Below, piece after piece: positions 47,812 to 61,000 of a stretch of DNA of 64,000 nucleotides; position 1 is the first letter of the stretch, and every line of letters begins with the position of its first letter. Source of the DNA: Parapristionchus giblindavisi. Its lineage: Eukaryota; Nematoda; Chromadorea; Rhabditida; Diplogasteridae. Under the pieces are notes generated by a model. The model ran no database searches, was not told the origin of the DNA, and saw only the letters and a program-made list of their open reading frames with translations. The stretch lies in contig CALSFV010000049.1 in the NCBI GenBank assembly GCA_943737045.1, positions 722,606 through 786,605 on the forward strand, read 5' to 3'. Both the position numbers and the translations under genes were made by a program.

Positions 47812-47997
47812 ATCCTTGCATGATCACGAATACACGTAAAATCATGCATGAAATATCCGTGATTCGTGATCATGCAAGGATCTTACGTGATCAAGCACGA
47901 ATTTCCGTGATCTTGCATGGAATGACAGAATCCATGCATGAGCACGGATCATCCATGCATGATTCGACTATATTCCCTTGAATCATGCATGGATTCA
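47812..47997. repeat. CATGCATGAT palindromic repeat, copy B
   Basis: Same as 19125-19310. Confidence 0.65.
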
Positions 47998-48068
47998 AAC
48001 ACCTGAGTTTTCGGCAATAAATGATGAGAAAGGATAATTTAAAAGAAATGCCACTGACCGTCATTTAC

Positions 48069-48169
48069 TAGGACTCCTTTCTTGACTTTCTCTTCTTCTT
48101 GTCTCCACTGGTAGTCCTCTGGGATTTGGCGGCCTTCTTCGCTCCCTTGGCGGATGGCTTGGGTGGCAT
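48069..48169 (-). pseudogene. histone H2B first exon (partial), copy B
   Basis: Sequence identical to 19382-19482 including the GTAAAT donor. The missing fold exon is missing here too. Confidence 0.75.
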
Positions 48170-48213
48170 ACTGACGAGGAGGGTTGTTTAGTGGCGAGGT
48201 GTTAGGGCTTACC

Positions 48214-48355
48214 GAGGACGTATGCATGAACGCCGGCAAACTGTTTGCCGACAAACGTGACGTCTCAACCGTAGGCAGAGGCGTTTGCCAGAGCTCCTCC
48301 GTCTACGCTTGTGATATCACGTTTGTCGGCAAACGGAGTTCATGCATACGGCCTC
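48214..48355. mobile_element. palindromic CRE-type MITE, copy B
   Basis: Same as 19527-19668, again 45 bases from the H2B ATG. Confidence 0.8.
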
Positions 48356-49615
48356 TGAAGTCAGAATTATCAAACTGTAACAAAGTTAAACCATTGTAAA
48401 AGCGAAAAATGCTCTCGCAAATTTGAGCCCGAGAGGCGCAGCAATATACACTGTAGAAAAAATCGTCGACCGTGAATCGAGAAGTGACTTTATTTCATTT
48501 AATTTAGATTAATTAGGCGAGAAATAAATTTTGAAAGGACTTTTATATATTTTTTTGTTTACAAAAGGATCAATGGCCATTATAAAAACAAAATTTGAAA
48601 GAACAACACTTTTGACAAAAGTTGGAGAAAGATGAAGCAAAAAGAGGGAGAGCGCGAGATTTAGGGGGAGAGCAGAAGAGAGGAACGATGAAATTTGACG
48701 CATTCATGCTGCCACTCATTCGAAAGAGCATCTCGAATCAGGCTTAAATCCAAATTTTCAATCCTTTTCCTCCGCCCAATAAATTTCTGCACCGCTCCAA
48801 AGTTCCATTATTCTCGATCTCACATCTCGAAATTAAATTCAAACATAACTTTTTTTTCAAATCGAACTTGAATTTTTGCGAAACACCTTAAAATGTAGCT
48901 TGGGACCTAGGGTACGTTTCTTATTTCAAAAATAAGCACTGAAAAGTCGTCAAACTTAGTAAAGATATTTCTTGTTTAGCTTCAAATTTTCCAATTTATT
49001 ATCCCGCTCTTTCGAGGGGATTCCAAAAAATGAGTAATACTCATAGTTTGATCCACTGCACGGAAATCTTTAGTAAAAGGCGAAAGATTTTCTCGGATAA
49101 TTGCAGAGGATCCAGAGATAGATTTGTCTACTGACCCTATAGGTCTCCCTCTCCCTATAGGTCACTCTCTCCCTCTCCCTCCATCTACTTTCCTCGTGGC
49201 TATTGATCGGGGATATAGTGGCATTAAGAAGGTAGTCAGGGAGAGTGCTGACACTAAGCAAATGGGTGATATCTCGATGATTTTACCTACTTTGACGTAC
49301 TTTTTTCGTTTAATAATAATGAACACATGACTGGAAACCAATATAAACGTATTCAGAGGTTTAGGATCAGTTAGAAAAATCACGTCTCCGACGTCATCTG
49401 AAGTTTACCAATCAAGCCCTCTATGCGAAAACACACGTTTGTGAAAGAATCAGCTCGATCGGAGAGAAAAAATTGCATCAACGATGACGACGTCCGAAGG
49501 CGTCGTCAGATGACGTCCGTCTGAAATCTAGCTTCAGAAGGTCTGATAACCATATGTTCCAAGTTTGACGTCGATCCGTCAACGTTGAGGACCTTTTCAC
49601 TCTATAGAATCCACT
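48356..49615. other. gene-free spacer, copy B, with deletion
   Basis: Matches 19669-21621 but lacks about 390 bp at 48986/48987 (junction TTCAAA/TTTTCC) and the 307-bp copy-A insertion near 49251. Confidence 0.6.
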
Positions 49616-52600
49616 AGAAAAAATATTCTAAGTCCAGAAATAGTTAGGTGTACTAGGCTGGTCAATTTTTGACCAGACTGGTCAATTTTTGTCCAGTTAA
49701 ATAACTACTTGGTTATTGAAAATCAGTTATAAAGAAATCCGAGCCACGTGTAAAAGAGTCTTTAACTAACCATAAGTTGTTTAAAAGGGCCTAAATCTAA
49801 GCGCGGAGATGGTCGAAAATAGCGTGAAAAAGAGGTAGGGTTCATTAGTTGAATGGTCCTAGGATTACGGAGTAATCGCGCTATTTTCTATATTGCAGCT
49901 TTATGCATAAATTAGGGAGAAATCGCGCTATTTTCTATATTGCAGCTTTATGCATAAATTACGTAGAAATCACGCTAATTTCTCAATTGCAATACAATAG
50001 AAAAAATGCGGGAAATCTAGCTATTTTCTCAATTGCAATGTAATGAAAAAAACGGGAAATTGACGCTATTTTGTCAATTGCAATTATGTTAATTTAGGTT
50101 TTCGATGAATATATAAAACAATATTCTATGTAGATATCAAATATTGATTGGTCTAATCATTCACAAAAGTGATTATATCAATTCCGAACATCTTTATATG
50201 AGGCCGCTTGCGTAAGAATCAACTAAAATCAGTGAATTCTGGCACTATCAATAAATCAAGTTTTGGGAATCGGGGGTTCTCAAGGGTGCAGATGACGATG
50301 GTCATATTCATTTTGCACCTAGAGAGACCGTTGAGGTCTGACGACGCCACACTGAAATCGAGTTTTTAGTCATTTCTCGTCACATAATGATGCTAAATTT
50401 TACAGACTATATCTTACGGGGCAGAATCTGATGGCGATCACGCCTGTCTAATTCATTTTTCATGAAAAAGAAAAAAATTCAGCCAATTTGCAGATATTTT
50501 GGAGAAAATGAACTTTAAGTGTAATCGCCGCTGGAATGGATGCAAGAGGCGAGAATGTGTGGTGGTGCGAGAGAGCAGAGGGGATAAATAAAGAGATAAA
50601 TGACAGACAGATAAAGGAGAGGAGGGGGAGTTCACGAACAAATACAATACCCGAAAAATAAATATAAAATCAAACTATTATTATCCCGCGTCTCTATACA
50701 ACACATGAAATCTGTAAAAATCGAAATTGTAGCAGTTTTCCTTCAATAACTCGAAAACGGCTTGATATAACAATTTGGACAATTGTACACTTTTCAATCT
50801 CCTTTTCGAGAGAATCATTTCTATTTTTTTTTTGAAAAGGAAATTGGACAACGTTGAAGTGAGATATGTTCGAAAAACGGAAAGTGATCAAAATCGATTA
50901 AAGGTGGCCACCCGCGAATACTCATGCAAATCTCTTGTATCTCACTTATGCAATTTTTCAATTGATATGCAAGAAGTGGCCACTCATCAATCCCTTAGCG
51001 CAGTGGTATAACTTCTGACTAGATAGCGCATTGTAACGGGTTCGAATCTTATTGCCGAACTTTCTTATTTTCAAAAAGCGCGCCTTTGCCTGCGATTGCA
51101 AGCACGATTCATTCTTGATTCTAGCGATCAATAAGCTGAATTTGCATAAAATAAATAGTGTACGGTGTGTAGAATATCTTTTGCTAACTTTCTGTCTTCA
51201 CGGTTTGTTCACGAAAATGTTCGCGGGAGTCCACCTTGAAGTCCATGAGCTATCTAGTAATCGACCCTGGGGGTCAAGAAATACGTGCAATGAACTAGAT
51301 AGTAATATTGTGCGTCGTTTGAAGACATATTTTTTGCAATAGAACGGATGGGGTCAAGAAAATATTTTCGAGATAACTTTTTTTTGTTTTTCTCGTTTTT
51401 CGCCCTAAAGATGACTTAGCAGCGAACGGCTCATCATCAACTTTTTGGAGTGCATTAGAAGACGAGTCGAATGACGAATTACACCTATCGGCTCGTTGTA
51501 CGATGAAAATGAACCGAGTTATGATCATTTTCAGGGTAGATCACTAAAAATCGATAATATCCAATTTTGGCCAAATAAAGTGGCTATGTCTTCTCATGAC
51601 CCCCAACCACACCCACTGACCGACTTTCATCGAAATCGGAGAGAAAATGTTTTCCTAGTGGCATTGCCGGACGTTTTTTTCAACATTTTTACAGGAGACC
51701 CGTGATAAGTAATTGAAAAGGCTCCAGACAACGTTTTTAATTTCTACTATTTATTCAAAAGTTACGAAAAAGTAGAGCACATTTTCCTCGTTTTACACAC
51801 CACTTCGCCACTTTTTCGTTTCATTTATTTTCATCTCATGACTTTAGGACACTGCATAAATATTTGTAATTATAAGGGTCTGTTTGTGATTTCGTGGAAT
51901 TTCAGTTGATCATTCAAGAATCTGACGTATATCGAAAATGAAAAGAATGATGAGTTGCAAGTGGGAGCTTTATTTTTTTAATGTAATGATGCATGATTGG
52001 TATGCGTACCTTCTTTATTCTGTATATTTATCGAAGAAATTCATTGATCAGAGTAGATTCTAATTGATTTTTCAAAATATGAAACAATGTCACAAAATCT
52101 CACGCGAAATCAGCATAGATAATAGGATTAAGCTTTACCCTTTACCCTTTATATTTACCGGGGGGATGGGCTGAGGGAGAGAGAGTGGAGAAGGGAAAGA
52201 TAGAGGAAGAGAGAAGGGGAAGCGAGCGAGAGAAGTAGTGAGAAAGGGAGAGGACGTTTCAGAAAAAAATGGTCAACAAAATACTGAACGCATATTTTAG
52301 GGATAAAATACTATACCACAACGAATTAACCGTAGTGTACTGATTTTTCATTTGAGATTTGTGAGAGGTGGTGTTGTGGTTAAAGCGGATCTAGGTCGAA
52401 GGAGAACCGATGAATAATATCCGATTGGATTATAAACATTTGGATATGTGAGACAAGCGCTAATGAATAGACAAAGTATGCAAATGGCTATAACCCAGTC
52501 GGTTATTATTCATCGATTCTCATCCGAACTAGTGCCGGTAAAAGCGTATACCGTTGCAGCGCATACCATTACAGTTACACTTGAATAACTGCATAGGCTT

Positions 52601-53265
52601 GTTTAGTGTTGCTATCTCATTGTCTGCACGGTTGCCCGTTCTTTTCTATACTAACTCGTTAATTCATGAGCTACAGTAGTTACTCTTTCCAAATAATCAA
52701 TCAATACTCGACAGATATCTGACATCATTCGTAGGTTAAAGGGCTACTTCCTCCCGATATATGAGGCCCGTTGCTTGAAAACCAGGGACTGGACATATAA
52801 TATACTAGCCGTGAGCAATGTTCTGAAAGTTTCTCGAACTTTCTGAAACCTTCTTGATTTGTTTCTTTCTGGAAACTATTTTTTGGTACTGTAGTCAGGG
52901 TTATGGAAGAGGGTTCTGTAGAGAGAAAAGAGAGAAGAGAAAAGAGACAGAGATTAATGGGAGATAGAATGAGGGAGAAGACGGAGAGAGAAAAGAAAGA
53001 GATTTATTTTAAAGGCAAATCCTAAGCTAATTTTATTACGGGGAAATCGCTTTCATTTTTCAATTACAACATTTGCATAAATTACGGTGTAATCTCGCTA
53101 ATTACATCTTTCGTCTTGCTCAAATCTTTCTCACGATGCCTAAATACAGATTCCTGCATGCAAATGTACGATACTGTCTTATGACAGTTACCTGGTTGAT
53201 ACTGCCAGCGGTGATATGCTCAGATACAAGATTAAGCCATGCATGTCTAGGAAACAGCCTCGTTT
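49616..53265. repeat. 3.8-kb-type unit 6, in copy B
   Basis: A single, non-inverted unit. Its first part carries unit-5 variants (extra AAATCGCGCTA repeats, the 6-base loss near 50525, GACATATTTTTTGC); its second part carries unit 1-4 variants (CGAAATCGG near 51632, CCTTCTTTATTC near 52010, the GA tract near 52180). Confidence 0.9.
50989..51060 (+). pseudogene. tRNA-like sequence, unit 6
   Basis: Same sequence as 22957-23028. Confidence 0.55.
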
Positions 53266-53290
53266 CGGGGCAAACCAACAGTACGATGGC
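53188..53290 (+). rRNA. 18S rRNA 5'-end fragment, unit 6, uninterrupted
   Basis: As 25156-25233 up to CCTCGTTT, then runs on into CGGGGCAAACC as in unit 5. Confidence 0.8.
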
Positions 53291-54017
53291 GGATTCGGAC
53301 ACGCACAACCAATCGATGTACACGGTTTAAAGAGGGAGAGTAGAATTAGGTAGGATTGGGATTGGTTATAGGAGAAAGAAACGATGGGAGCACCCCAGTG
53401 GGGAAGAAGGAGAGGTCGGAGTTTTAACTAAAAGAGAGATAGTTCATTTCTCGATTACAATATTTTACATAACATAAATTTCGGGAAAACTATTTTCTCA
53501 TTTACAAATTTATCGATGAAATGAATATGATCGTAGAGGGCTGAAAATAGATTAGAAAAGGAATAATAAGAAAAGGAATGTTCTTCATCTTCCCATTTTG
53601 TGATGATATCTTTATAAGCGCATTATGCAAGAAGAGCTTTTCCATTTCTCTATTTGTGCACAGATCTCATGTAGGATGACTTGCGGCTTTTGAAAGTTAC
53701 CTAAATCAGGATAGTGTGGTGGGGTCATTATCGATTGTAAAAACATTTGATGAATGTTGTGGCTAGTAGGTTAGCTTTTCTAATATCGTTTCAAGGAGCC
53801 ATCTATGACTAGGGTTACACTAACAAGGGAAGTAAGGTGCGGCGGTCCCGGACTTCAGAATGGGACATATACCATTCGATAGGTCTCCGGAATAGAAGAC
53901 TCCCATGTTAAGGATTTTGGCAACGTACCCCTGGGGGCCGAGTAATTTGCATATTTCTGACTGTCTTTTTTTTCGCCCCACAATAAGATCCAGTCTCTGT
54001 GAGATCGAAAACAAGCA

Positions 54018-54090
54018 ATGGTGGCTGGATGGATAGGAGGATTGTCTCTATATCTTTTGCTCGTGAGTTCGATTCCCACACAAGTTCAAC
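54018..54090 (+). pseudogene. tRNA-like sequence in left foldback arm
   Basis: TGGCTGGATGGATAGGAGG resembles a Leu/Ser-type A box and GTGAGTTCGATTCCCACAC a B box with a pairing T stem. The anticodon arm (GATTGTCTCTATATC) is poorly paired. Confidence 0.55.
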
Positions 54091-54966
54091 TTCTTTTGCT
54101 ATTTTTCTATGTATGAAAATCTTACAAAAATCATTTAAAAATCAATCAACACTACATATTTTACATTACTATATGAAAATGACTATCAAAATTACAATTT
54201 ATAATGGAATAATGATTATGATTATAATTTATGAGAGTTTAAAATGAAAATCGAGTTCATTATTTTCAATTGTTCTTTTTTGTAACATTTTCCCGTAGGT
54301 GAAGTTGACTGGCGGTCGTTAAAGATGGAGGACTGCGAATATGTTCGTAAATATATTATAAAAGCGATTCATTCTCGATAATAGCGCTCCTAACGCACTG
54401 GAAAAGTAAAAGGAAATTTACAATCCGTTATTCAAGGCACACCTGACCTTCAAATGTCATCAAAATATGTACCCGAATTCAGCGCTGTATAAATCCTCAC
54501 AAGGATACTTGTTATATATGAATCTATATCGAGGACTCATCGAATTGAGATAATTGATTTTTACCGTTGGTCCAAGAAAGATTATCGTAATTACCCTAAT
54601 TACAGTAAACCGAGCGTTAGGAGCGCTATAATCAAAAATGAATCGATTTCATAATGTATTTGCGAAAATATTAGCAGGTCTCTATCTTTAACGACCGCCA
54701 GTCCACTCCACGTACGTGAAAATTGTTACAAAAAACATCAATTGAAAATAATGAATTCGATTTTCATTTTTAACTACCATAAATTAAAATCATATCATTA
54801 TAATCATTATAATTATAATTATAATCATCATTATAGTCACAATCATTATAATCACCATTACATTATAAATTGTAATTTTCATAGTCATTTACATATAGTA
54901 ATGTAGAATATGTATTGTTGATTGATTTTTGTAAGATTTTCATACATGGAAAAATAGCAAAAATAG

Positions 54967-55041
54967 TTGAACTTGAGTGAGAATCGAACTTGCGAGCAAA
55001 AGATATATAAGCAATCCTCTTAACCATCCGGCCACCACTGC
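54967..55041 (-). pseudogene. tRNA-like sequence in right foldback arm
   Basis: The minus strand reads TGGCCGGATGGTTAAGAGGA and GCAAGTTCGATTCTC, closer to a real tRNA A box than the left arm. It is the mirror partner of 54018-54090. Confidence 0.55.
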
Positions 55042-55233
55042 TTGTTCTCGATCTCACAGAGACTGGATCTTATTGTGGGGCGAAAAAAAGACAGTCAGAA
55101 ATATGCAAATTACTCGGCCCTCAGGGGTACGTTGCCAAAATCCTTAACATAGGAGTCTTCTATTCCGGAGGCCTATCGAATGGTATATGTCCCATTCTGA
55201 AGTCCGGGACCGCCGCACCTTACTTCCCTTGTA

Positions 55234-56769
55234 AATCAGTTCAAACAAGTGAGTCATAATATGTAAAAGAATTAGCGAATGGCAAAATGTACAACGATGA
55301 GAGAGCAAAAGAGTGAAACGCTGAGATTTGCTCTTCTCTTTATAATGCCAATATCCCTTTTCCCAAACACCCAGTAAAACAAAAGTATCGTAAAAAAAGT
55401 ATCCCAATCTGTTGGTCAATTGACTCGTTACACCTAGAAATTCATGAGATGAGCCTTTTACGTCTTATGGAAACAAGATCTGGTGACAATTTTGTCGAAG
55501 ACAGCGAAAACCATGAAGAGGAGGTTTTTTCTGTGTCAAGCTATATGAGACACTTACCAATAGAAATAATATGGTAAAGGCGTTCCCAATGTGTCAAGGG
55601 TGCCAATGGGACCCTGATTTGGACATTAAGACCTTTCCTTCTTTTTGTCGTTATTTCAAAGAAAGCTAACAAAAATGAAGTGTGATCTGTTTTCCGTCTG
55701 TCTGGTTATCCACGTCTCTCTATCATCTATTTCTTTCTCTATTCATTTCCATTCTCGCCTTGTCCGACTCCCCTGCGAGTACTTCCCCTTTTCCATTTGT
55801 AAAAATTAAATTAGCATTTCAAAATCGAAATTTACAAAGTTAATATTGTTAACGCCATAGTGTACAACCGAGTATTATTTATCAATACTGTACAACATAT
55901 AAAAAAATAAATAAATCAATCAATAACATACGCAAGAAAACAAAACATTATCGATTAATTCAGATCTATCCGAAATACTTTCAATATTTCGAAAGACATG
56001 TTTTAAAGGAAAATCCCACGCTAATTTTACTGTCCAAATTGGCAATACTCTCTCGTAGACAAAGAAAACGAGAGAGTGTTGTCAGAGCGGAGAGTTACCG
56101 AAACCACATTCATAATATATGGGATTTCCATCTCAAGGAACAATCGAAAAGCGCGGTAATCCGATTTATTGATCAGTTAAAAAATGAATTTATCGATTGA
56201 TTAGCCTACCGTAATCTATTCCTGAACCATCTATGTAGAATATATTACCGACTGGCCTCATCAACACACATTTATAGATCTACATAGATGGACACTGAGA
56301 GACTACTTGTAAGAACACATCTACATCATCATATCAACTAGCGAAACTTTAAAAAATTGTATTCTCGATATGCAAATAGTTGTTATCTCACTGATTTCAA
56401 CTGAAATATTACGTCAAAAAACCGAGGCGGATTGTTGGAGAGGCTAACAAACGCATATCTAGATTATCGTAATCGACCTAGACTACAGTGTTATCTGAAT
56501 TCATGCTCTCACATAGAACCCTATACATACTTAGATCCGTTTATCTCTCACAGAATAGAAACGGTTTAGGGAGAGGCGCAGGTTTTACTTCCAAACTTCG
56601 GTAGTCGACCCTAGCTACCCTAATCTCTGAGCGTTTCTCAAAAACCACAAGGCTAAACTCAGCGGACAACTGATTTCACACATCGATTAGATACACAGTC
56701 AATAATTGAAATGCACGAGCTTTATTCATAGACATGATTAAGATCAAACTTGATTTAGTATAGGATTGT
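55234..56769. other. spacer before H2A exon, copy B, no gene seen
   Basis: Matches 41011-42546 with scattered substitutions; the two hairpins are kept. Confidence 0.6.
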
Positions 56770-56785
56770 GGCCCTAAAGAGGGCC
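56770..56785 (-). terminator. histone mRNA 3' stem-loop, H2A copy 2
   Basis: Identical to 42547-42562. Confidence 0.9.
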
Positions 56786-56825
56786 GTTGGGTTCTGGGTT
56801 TAGCCGGGAGTGCTAAGCGAGGCGT

Positions 56826-57545
56826 TTATTCCTTGTCTCCGACGGTCTTCTTGGGCAGAAGAACGGCGTTGATGTTGGGAAGAAGACCTCCTTGAGCGAT
56901 GGTGACTCCAGCCATAAGCTTGTTCAGCTCCTCGTCGTTGCGGACGGCAAGCTGGAGATGGCGAGGGTAGATTTTGGTCTTCTTGTTGGGACCATCGTGA
57001 ACTGAATGTTCAAGATTATAGTTAGATCAATCGATAATTCAAAGCAAATATTGAACAGATACCGAACTCTACCACACTCTTTCTCAATATTCCGTAAACG
57101 AGACAAAAATAATGTATCATTCAATGTAAAACAATGCGCAATTCACTATGAGCCCTACAACCGTCAGAATTGATATATTATAAAAAGGATAGCCCCATCG
57201 CACCTTATATCTGCCTACCGTACCCCCTACTCATATCGTACATTCATGGTGTTTGAATTGTTTCGGATCGATAATCGCTATGATCATATTCACGATGGCC
57301 GAGTGACCGACTCACCCTTGACCAATTATTACATTATCGATTGATGTTATAGTATCAATCGATAACTAATTGACCAAAACCGGATGGGATATGAACCAAC
57401 TACTAACAGTTATAATGTTTTGATTGATTGATCAGACTACAATCTACGAAAAGAGCAAAGATCAAAGGTCACACTCACCTCCTACAGCTCCCGTCTCGAC
57501 TTCGGTCCTCGGTTCGATTCGCGTGTGGATCGAATCGAGAAGGCA
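56826..57545 (-). pseudogene. histone H2A C-terminal exon plus H2A-like upstream exon, spanning B/C junction
   Basis: Exons 56826-57001 and 57479-57545. The H2A peptide is unchanged from 42603-42778; the upstream exon has one substitution (ACTTCGG versus ACTTTGG). The junction at 57286 again lies in the intron. Confidence 0.7.
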
Positions 57546-58382
57546 CTGTAATGACAATAATTCAGTGAACAACTTATATAATAAGTATTGTTCAAAGATC
57601 AAAGATCAAACTAAAAAAAGAAATTAAAATAATCCTAAATCTTTCGAATAGACCCATTTCTAGAGAAACTCCTTTCACTCTTGACCAATTATTACATTAT
57701 CGATTGATGTTATACTATCAATCGATAACTAATTGACCAAAACCGGATGGGATATGAACCAACTACTAACAATTATAATGTTTTGATTGATTGATCAGAC
57801 TACAATCAGGTCGATTGATATGAAACGAAGGTAAAAATGGCGATTTAGAAGCGAAACAACGAATTTTCCAAATCGACCCACTATGCAAAAACGGCGAGTG
57901 CATCACATATTCCCAATGCGTTTTCCAAAGAACAATATAACCAAGTACAAGATATTATTATTTGCTAGAAAATATAAAGAACACAGTATCCATATTCTCA
58001 ATCAATCAATCAATATTGCTATCCTCCAGCAAATCAATAAATCAATAAACTGACACCATCTCCGTCGAGGAGTAGAACGAGAGGGCAGAGGAAGGACACA
58101 TGAGGAGAGTAGCTGACTAAATGGAGAGATTAAAGTTCGAAGATCAAAGATTAATGATTGCAATACAATCCATATAAAAAAGAGGTGTGCCTATTTCTGC
58201 TCAAAAACTCATCTACTATAAGCCTACAGTATCAACCAAACTATCTACAGTATGACGAAAGTAGGACCAATACCGTACCCTCTGATCGGCCCTGTACATG
58301 AGGGTCGAATTTTGATTTCCTGGTGTAAATATACATGGAAAAAGTTTTCGAAAGTTGCGCAAAACTAACACAACAGTTGTTA

Positions 58383-58482
58383 GGCCGTGTTACATTTTCG
58401 AAACGGGCGCACGTCCACGTGCGTTTTACTAACTGAAAAACGCACGTGGACGTGCGCCCGTTTTGAAAATGTAACACGGTCC
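58383..58482. mobile_element. 100-bp hairpin MITE, copy C (most symmetric)
   Basis: Here both ends pair: GGCCGTGTTACATTTTCGAA and its near-complement ending GTAACACGGTCC. Copies A and B have ACAAATTCC instead of ACACGGTCC. Confidence 0.8.
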
Positions 58483-59341
58483 AAGAATAGTGTAACTATT
58501 TGTATGAAATCCAGTGTATATTAAATAAATGATAAAAAATGACGAAACTAACCAAAACATGATTATCCGTTTTCGTTTCTCCACTCTCTCCACCATTTGA
58601 AAAAACACAGGAAAAGAACTGAAATGTATCCACAAAGCATCAAACGTAACGATAATTATTGAATACAAGTTTTTAATCAATGAATAATGAACAAGTATGT
58701 ATTGATATCTGTGACACCAGATATAATGTATAGTTGCATTATTCTACAATAAGACATGACGATTATGCTTTCTCTCGTAGCTTTATAATAAAGATAATTA
58801 TCTTAAATGACTGATCTGAGTAACAGCATATCACCACGTTTCGAAACATCGAGAGGTTGAATCTTCACGGTTAACCTGAAATAAAGCAATTTGACATTAG
58901 TGAAAGGGTAGTGATGTAATAGATCGTAAACTATGCATATTTGAATTGGGTTGACTTAGTCAATGTATTGAGCATCGCACAAATAACTGTTAGTGAACTC
59001 GTCAGTATTTTAGAAAACATGTAAACTTAGACTTCTTTCGTACACACTTATGAAACTACAGGTTCAGTTCGTACAGTACACACTTATTCATATCGACAGT
59101 ATCCCACTAGATGACCTACAGTATCCAACAGTGCATAACACGTTGACCGACGCTCAATTCGAGCTCGTAAAGAGAACAACAACAAAAGAACAAAAGATGC
59201 GCAAAACTAACACAACCTTAGTCATTATGTCAAGTTTATTCTAGCATATGCACCAGGGTATTCGCTCACTTAAGGTAGACCATAATAAGTACAGTACTTC
59301 GTATTAAAAACAGTATGTCATGTTAAATACAGTAAGTATAC

Positions 59342-60026
59342 CTTGTCTTTGCATCTGATCCGCCTCCTCCGCCTCTTTCTCAGCCTTTCCCTCTTGCGTC
59401 CTTTCACCTTTTCAGGGGCAGCACTCGACTGAAAATCAATATCAATCAGTCAATATCGATCAGATCAATACATTAATCATCGTAATCATCAAAAAGCTCT
59501 TCAAATACAGACAATAAGGTTTTCTCCAACAAGACCGTTTTCCAAAAAAACAAGAGCTATTACAAATCTATCTAATGTTGACCGAAAAACCATTAAAAAT
59601 CTATTAATAACAATGAATTCAATCATGCAATCAATAATCATCAACTTAAGCAATCAATCAATAAATTGTTCTAACCTTGAACTTCTTCGTTTCTTTAATC
59701 TCTTTGGCCTTGATTAGATCACGAATGACACCAGTTATGCGCTCTTCGTCAAGCTAAAAAAATTAATTTGATTACCGATATCGCAGATCGATAATTTACA
59801 TAAACCCACAACCATGTCATTTTACCTTACAATTAATGCGCGAAAGTTATCAAGATCTAACCAAAAGCTTAAATACTATCGAATCGGTAATTCAACCGTA
59901 ATTTGGACCACCACAGACAGGAAAGTTACCGTACATCAGCAGTGTAGATCATCTCGAGGATCTTGGTCATGTCTCCGCAGTGTTTCTCGTAGGCTGCATT
60001 GATGTCGCCACGCTCCTCCTCAGAAT
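59342..60026 (-). pseudogene. DNAJC9-like exons, copy C
   Basis: Exons 59935-60026, 59676-59754 and 59342-59428. Same sequence as copy B, with the same in-frame TGA. Confidence 0.65.
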
Positions 60027-60835
60027 CTAAACGTATATGGTAGAAATTATAGTCACAGATCATCGGGAACACCTCAAATCAATCGATTGACTGTTTAATG
60101 CAACCGTAATACAAGGGAACCGTAACCCCGTTGGCAGACTATTTAGCACACCATCATGATCATAAATGACCCAATCTACATCTCACGTACTCGGAACTGA
60201 TCCGATATGGGGGTGATTCTCACTAATCTCGATTTCCCGCATATTCGTAGTTTCAAGTCTCAAAACTGACAGCATCGATCAAAAGTGCTCACTCATATTA
60301 TGAACGAGGTAAAATGTTTGATCATGATTCTACCGTAATCCAGTCTTTAGCTATCATACTCATGTTCTTGCTTAATTATGGTGTAGCTACAGTACCTGGA
60401 TGGTATACTGTAGCCATGGTAGAACGCGTTCAATCAACGAGGGATCATTTATTTACTTCAAAGTTATCGTCTTTACTATTTAAGGGTCCCGTGAAATCCA
60501 CCTACCAAGCTGTATTTACTGAATAAAAAGTAAGAGAACAAAATATAAATAGATGGAGAAAAATAGTCTAAAACTTAACGAACATTTTCATTAACTAACA
60601 TCTCTCGCCTAGATCATACTTGTCCATCACTGCAGAAAGATAAAAATGGCCATACATTTTCATAAATTGGCATCGAAAATGTATGAAAAAGGTGCAAGTT
60701 CAAAGACCAAAGATCAGCAACACGCACCAGGTAAATATCTCTGTTTTCTTCAAAACTATTCACTGATTACATTTCCCTTGGACATCCAGTGAATCTTGTC
60801 TCGTTTTAGCATTCAACTGTCCATAACACCACCCC

Positions 60836-61000
60836 CATACGTGGGCGGCATTACCGCTAGCGAACCCAACCGATTTTGGCACCTGACCCACCCGTCCTAG
60901 GCAAAATTCGCTCAAACAGGAAAATGAATTAGACAAAATTCACTCAAACACAAAATTTTTGCAACCCACCCATCCGATTTTAGCTTGCCCACCACCAACA
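60836..61000 (+). mobile_element. partial CATACGTGGGC-family element, copy C
   Basis: Same as 17946-18110. Confidence 0.55.

Larger units (their letters stand above)
53823..55232. mobile_element. 1.41-kb foldback transposon with tRNA-like arms
   Basis: It begins ACAAGGGAAGTAAGGTGCGG and ends with its complement. Arms of about 580-630 bp (53823-54400 and 54600-55232) pair nearly throughout, leaving a centre of about 200 bp. Copy A has the empty site (ACACTA/AATCAG at 41010/41011). The net gain of 1411 bp fits either a TA or a single-A duplication; TA would suggest a Tc1/mariner-like mechanism. Each arm contains a tRNA-like sequence about 195 bp from its end. No transposase is present. Confidence 0.9.
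43063..57285. repeat. macro-tandem repeat copy B (14.2 kb)
   Basis: Colinear with copy A, offset 28665 at the left end, with only one 3.8-kb unit and with the foldback insertion at 53823. Confidence 0.9.
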
